Positions 4,917-5,062 of a DNA stretch of 5,062 bases are shown in pieces (position 1 is the stretch's first letter; each line of letters begins with the position of its first letter). This DNA is from an uncultured Thiotrichaceae bacterium (lineage in GTDB: Bacteria; Pseudomonadota; Gammaproteobacteria; Thiotrichales; Thiotrichaceae): assembly GCA_937931765.1 (NCBI GenBank), contig CALHAO010000427.1, positions 1 to 5,062 of the forward strand, written 5' to 3'. The translations under genes were made by a program, and so were the position numbers. Under the pieces are notes generated by a model. The model did no database searches and had not been told where the DNA came from. It worked only from the letters and a program-made list of their open reading frames with translations.

Positions 4917-5062
4917 ATGAACATCACTACATTAAACCAAGCAGTCAGAACAACAGTTTTCACCATCGCCAGTATCGCAGCAACGGCCACAGCAACTATG
5001 CCGAGTGCATCAGTCGTCGGAACGGGTGTCGCAATGACAGGCCTTATGGCCATCTCCTCACC
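4917..5062 (+). CDS. Paralogue of the small exported protein, partial (5' end only)
   Basis: The first 48 codons are visible. They differ from the gene at 2135 only in codons 4, 5, 10 and 12 or so, giving S4T and K5T changes; from codon 13 on the DNA is identical. The start is ATG at 4917 with AGGA (4906-4909) seven bases ahead, the same geometry as its twin. Only the N-terminal part of the signal peptide is present; the cleavage site and mature domain lie past the window edge, so whether the exported part is also conserved cannot be judged. Downstream of the methyltransferase without a visible terminator, it may receive read-through transcription as well as its own. Confidence 0.8.
   Translation, partial: MNITTLNQAVRTTVFTIASIAATATATMPSASVVGTGVAMTGLMAISS

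Larger units (their letters stand above)
4801..5062 (+). repeat. Direct repeat, copy 2 (runs off the window)
   Basis: Matches 2016-2280. The first 152 bases carry about a dozen substitutions and a 3-base deletion; the last 110 are identical up to the final base of the window. It starts three bases after the methyltransferase stop, so the restriction-modification block is enclosed between two direct repeats of at least 260 bp. Confidence 0.95.

Overview
The window looks like accessory DNA from a proteobacterium, most likely a gammaproteobacterium. This rests on the insertion-sequence types, the SD-led genes, moderate GC content and the closest recognisable relatives of the encoded enzymes. I cannot name the genus. 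Three blocks can be read.

Block 1 (1 to about 2000) is insertion-sequence debris. A minus-strand fragment resembling an ISKra4-type transposase runs off the left edge and is cut near position 200. It abuts a nearly complete plus-strand DDE transposase of the IS4 superfamily (447-1796), whose in-frame basic N-terminal extension (from about 306) has no normal start codon. After it comes about 200 bp without a gene, holding several inverted repeats and an orphan, unusually long Shine-Dalgarno-like sequence.

Block 2 (2016-2615) is a small exported protein gene (2135-2542; 135 aa, long signal peptide, four cysteines in a basic mature part). It has its own conserved upstream region and a strong intrinsic terminator. 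The same upstream region and the start of a paralogous gene recur at 4801-5062, where the window ends.

Block 3 (2616-4797) lies between these two paralogues and is a complete, compact Type II restriction-modification system of the BamHI/OkrAI kind. It has a minus-strand C-R operon (a 77-aa XRE-type controller overlapping a 203-aa BamHI-like endonuclease) and a divergent plus-strand 410-aa amino-methyltransferase with a beta-class motif order and a helix-turn-helix-like N-terminus. The 117-bp C-M intergenic region holds two C-boxes (GACTATAGTC and GACTATGGTC) placed to act on both divergent promoters. In the likely working model the methyltransferase is made first. The controller accumulates, activates its own operon and so the endonuclease, and then limits expression at the same operators. 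Conserved BamHI catalytic and base-contact residues predict recognition of GGATCC.

The system belongs to a known family rather than a new class. The less expected points are its position between direct repeats of at least 260 bp that carry a secreted-protein gene, the N-terminal DNA-binding-like domain of the methyltransferase, and the paralogue pair itself.
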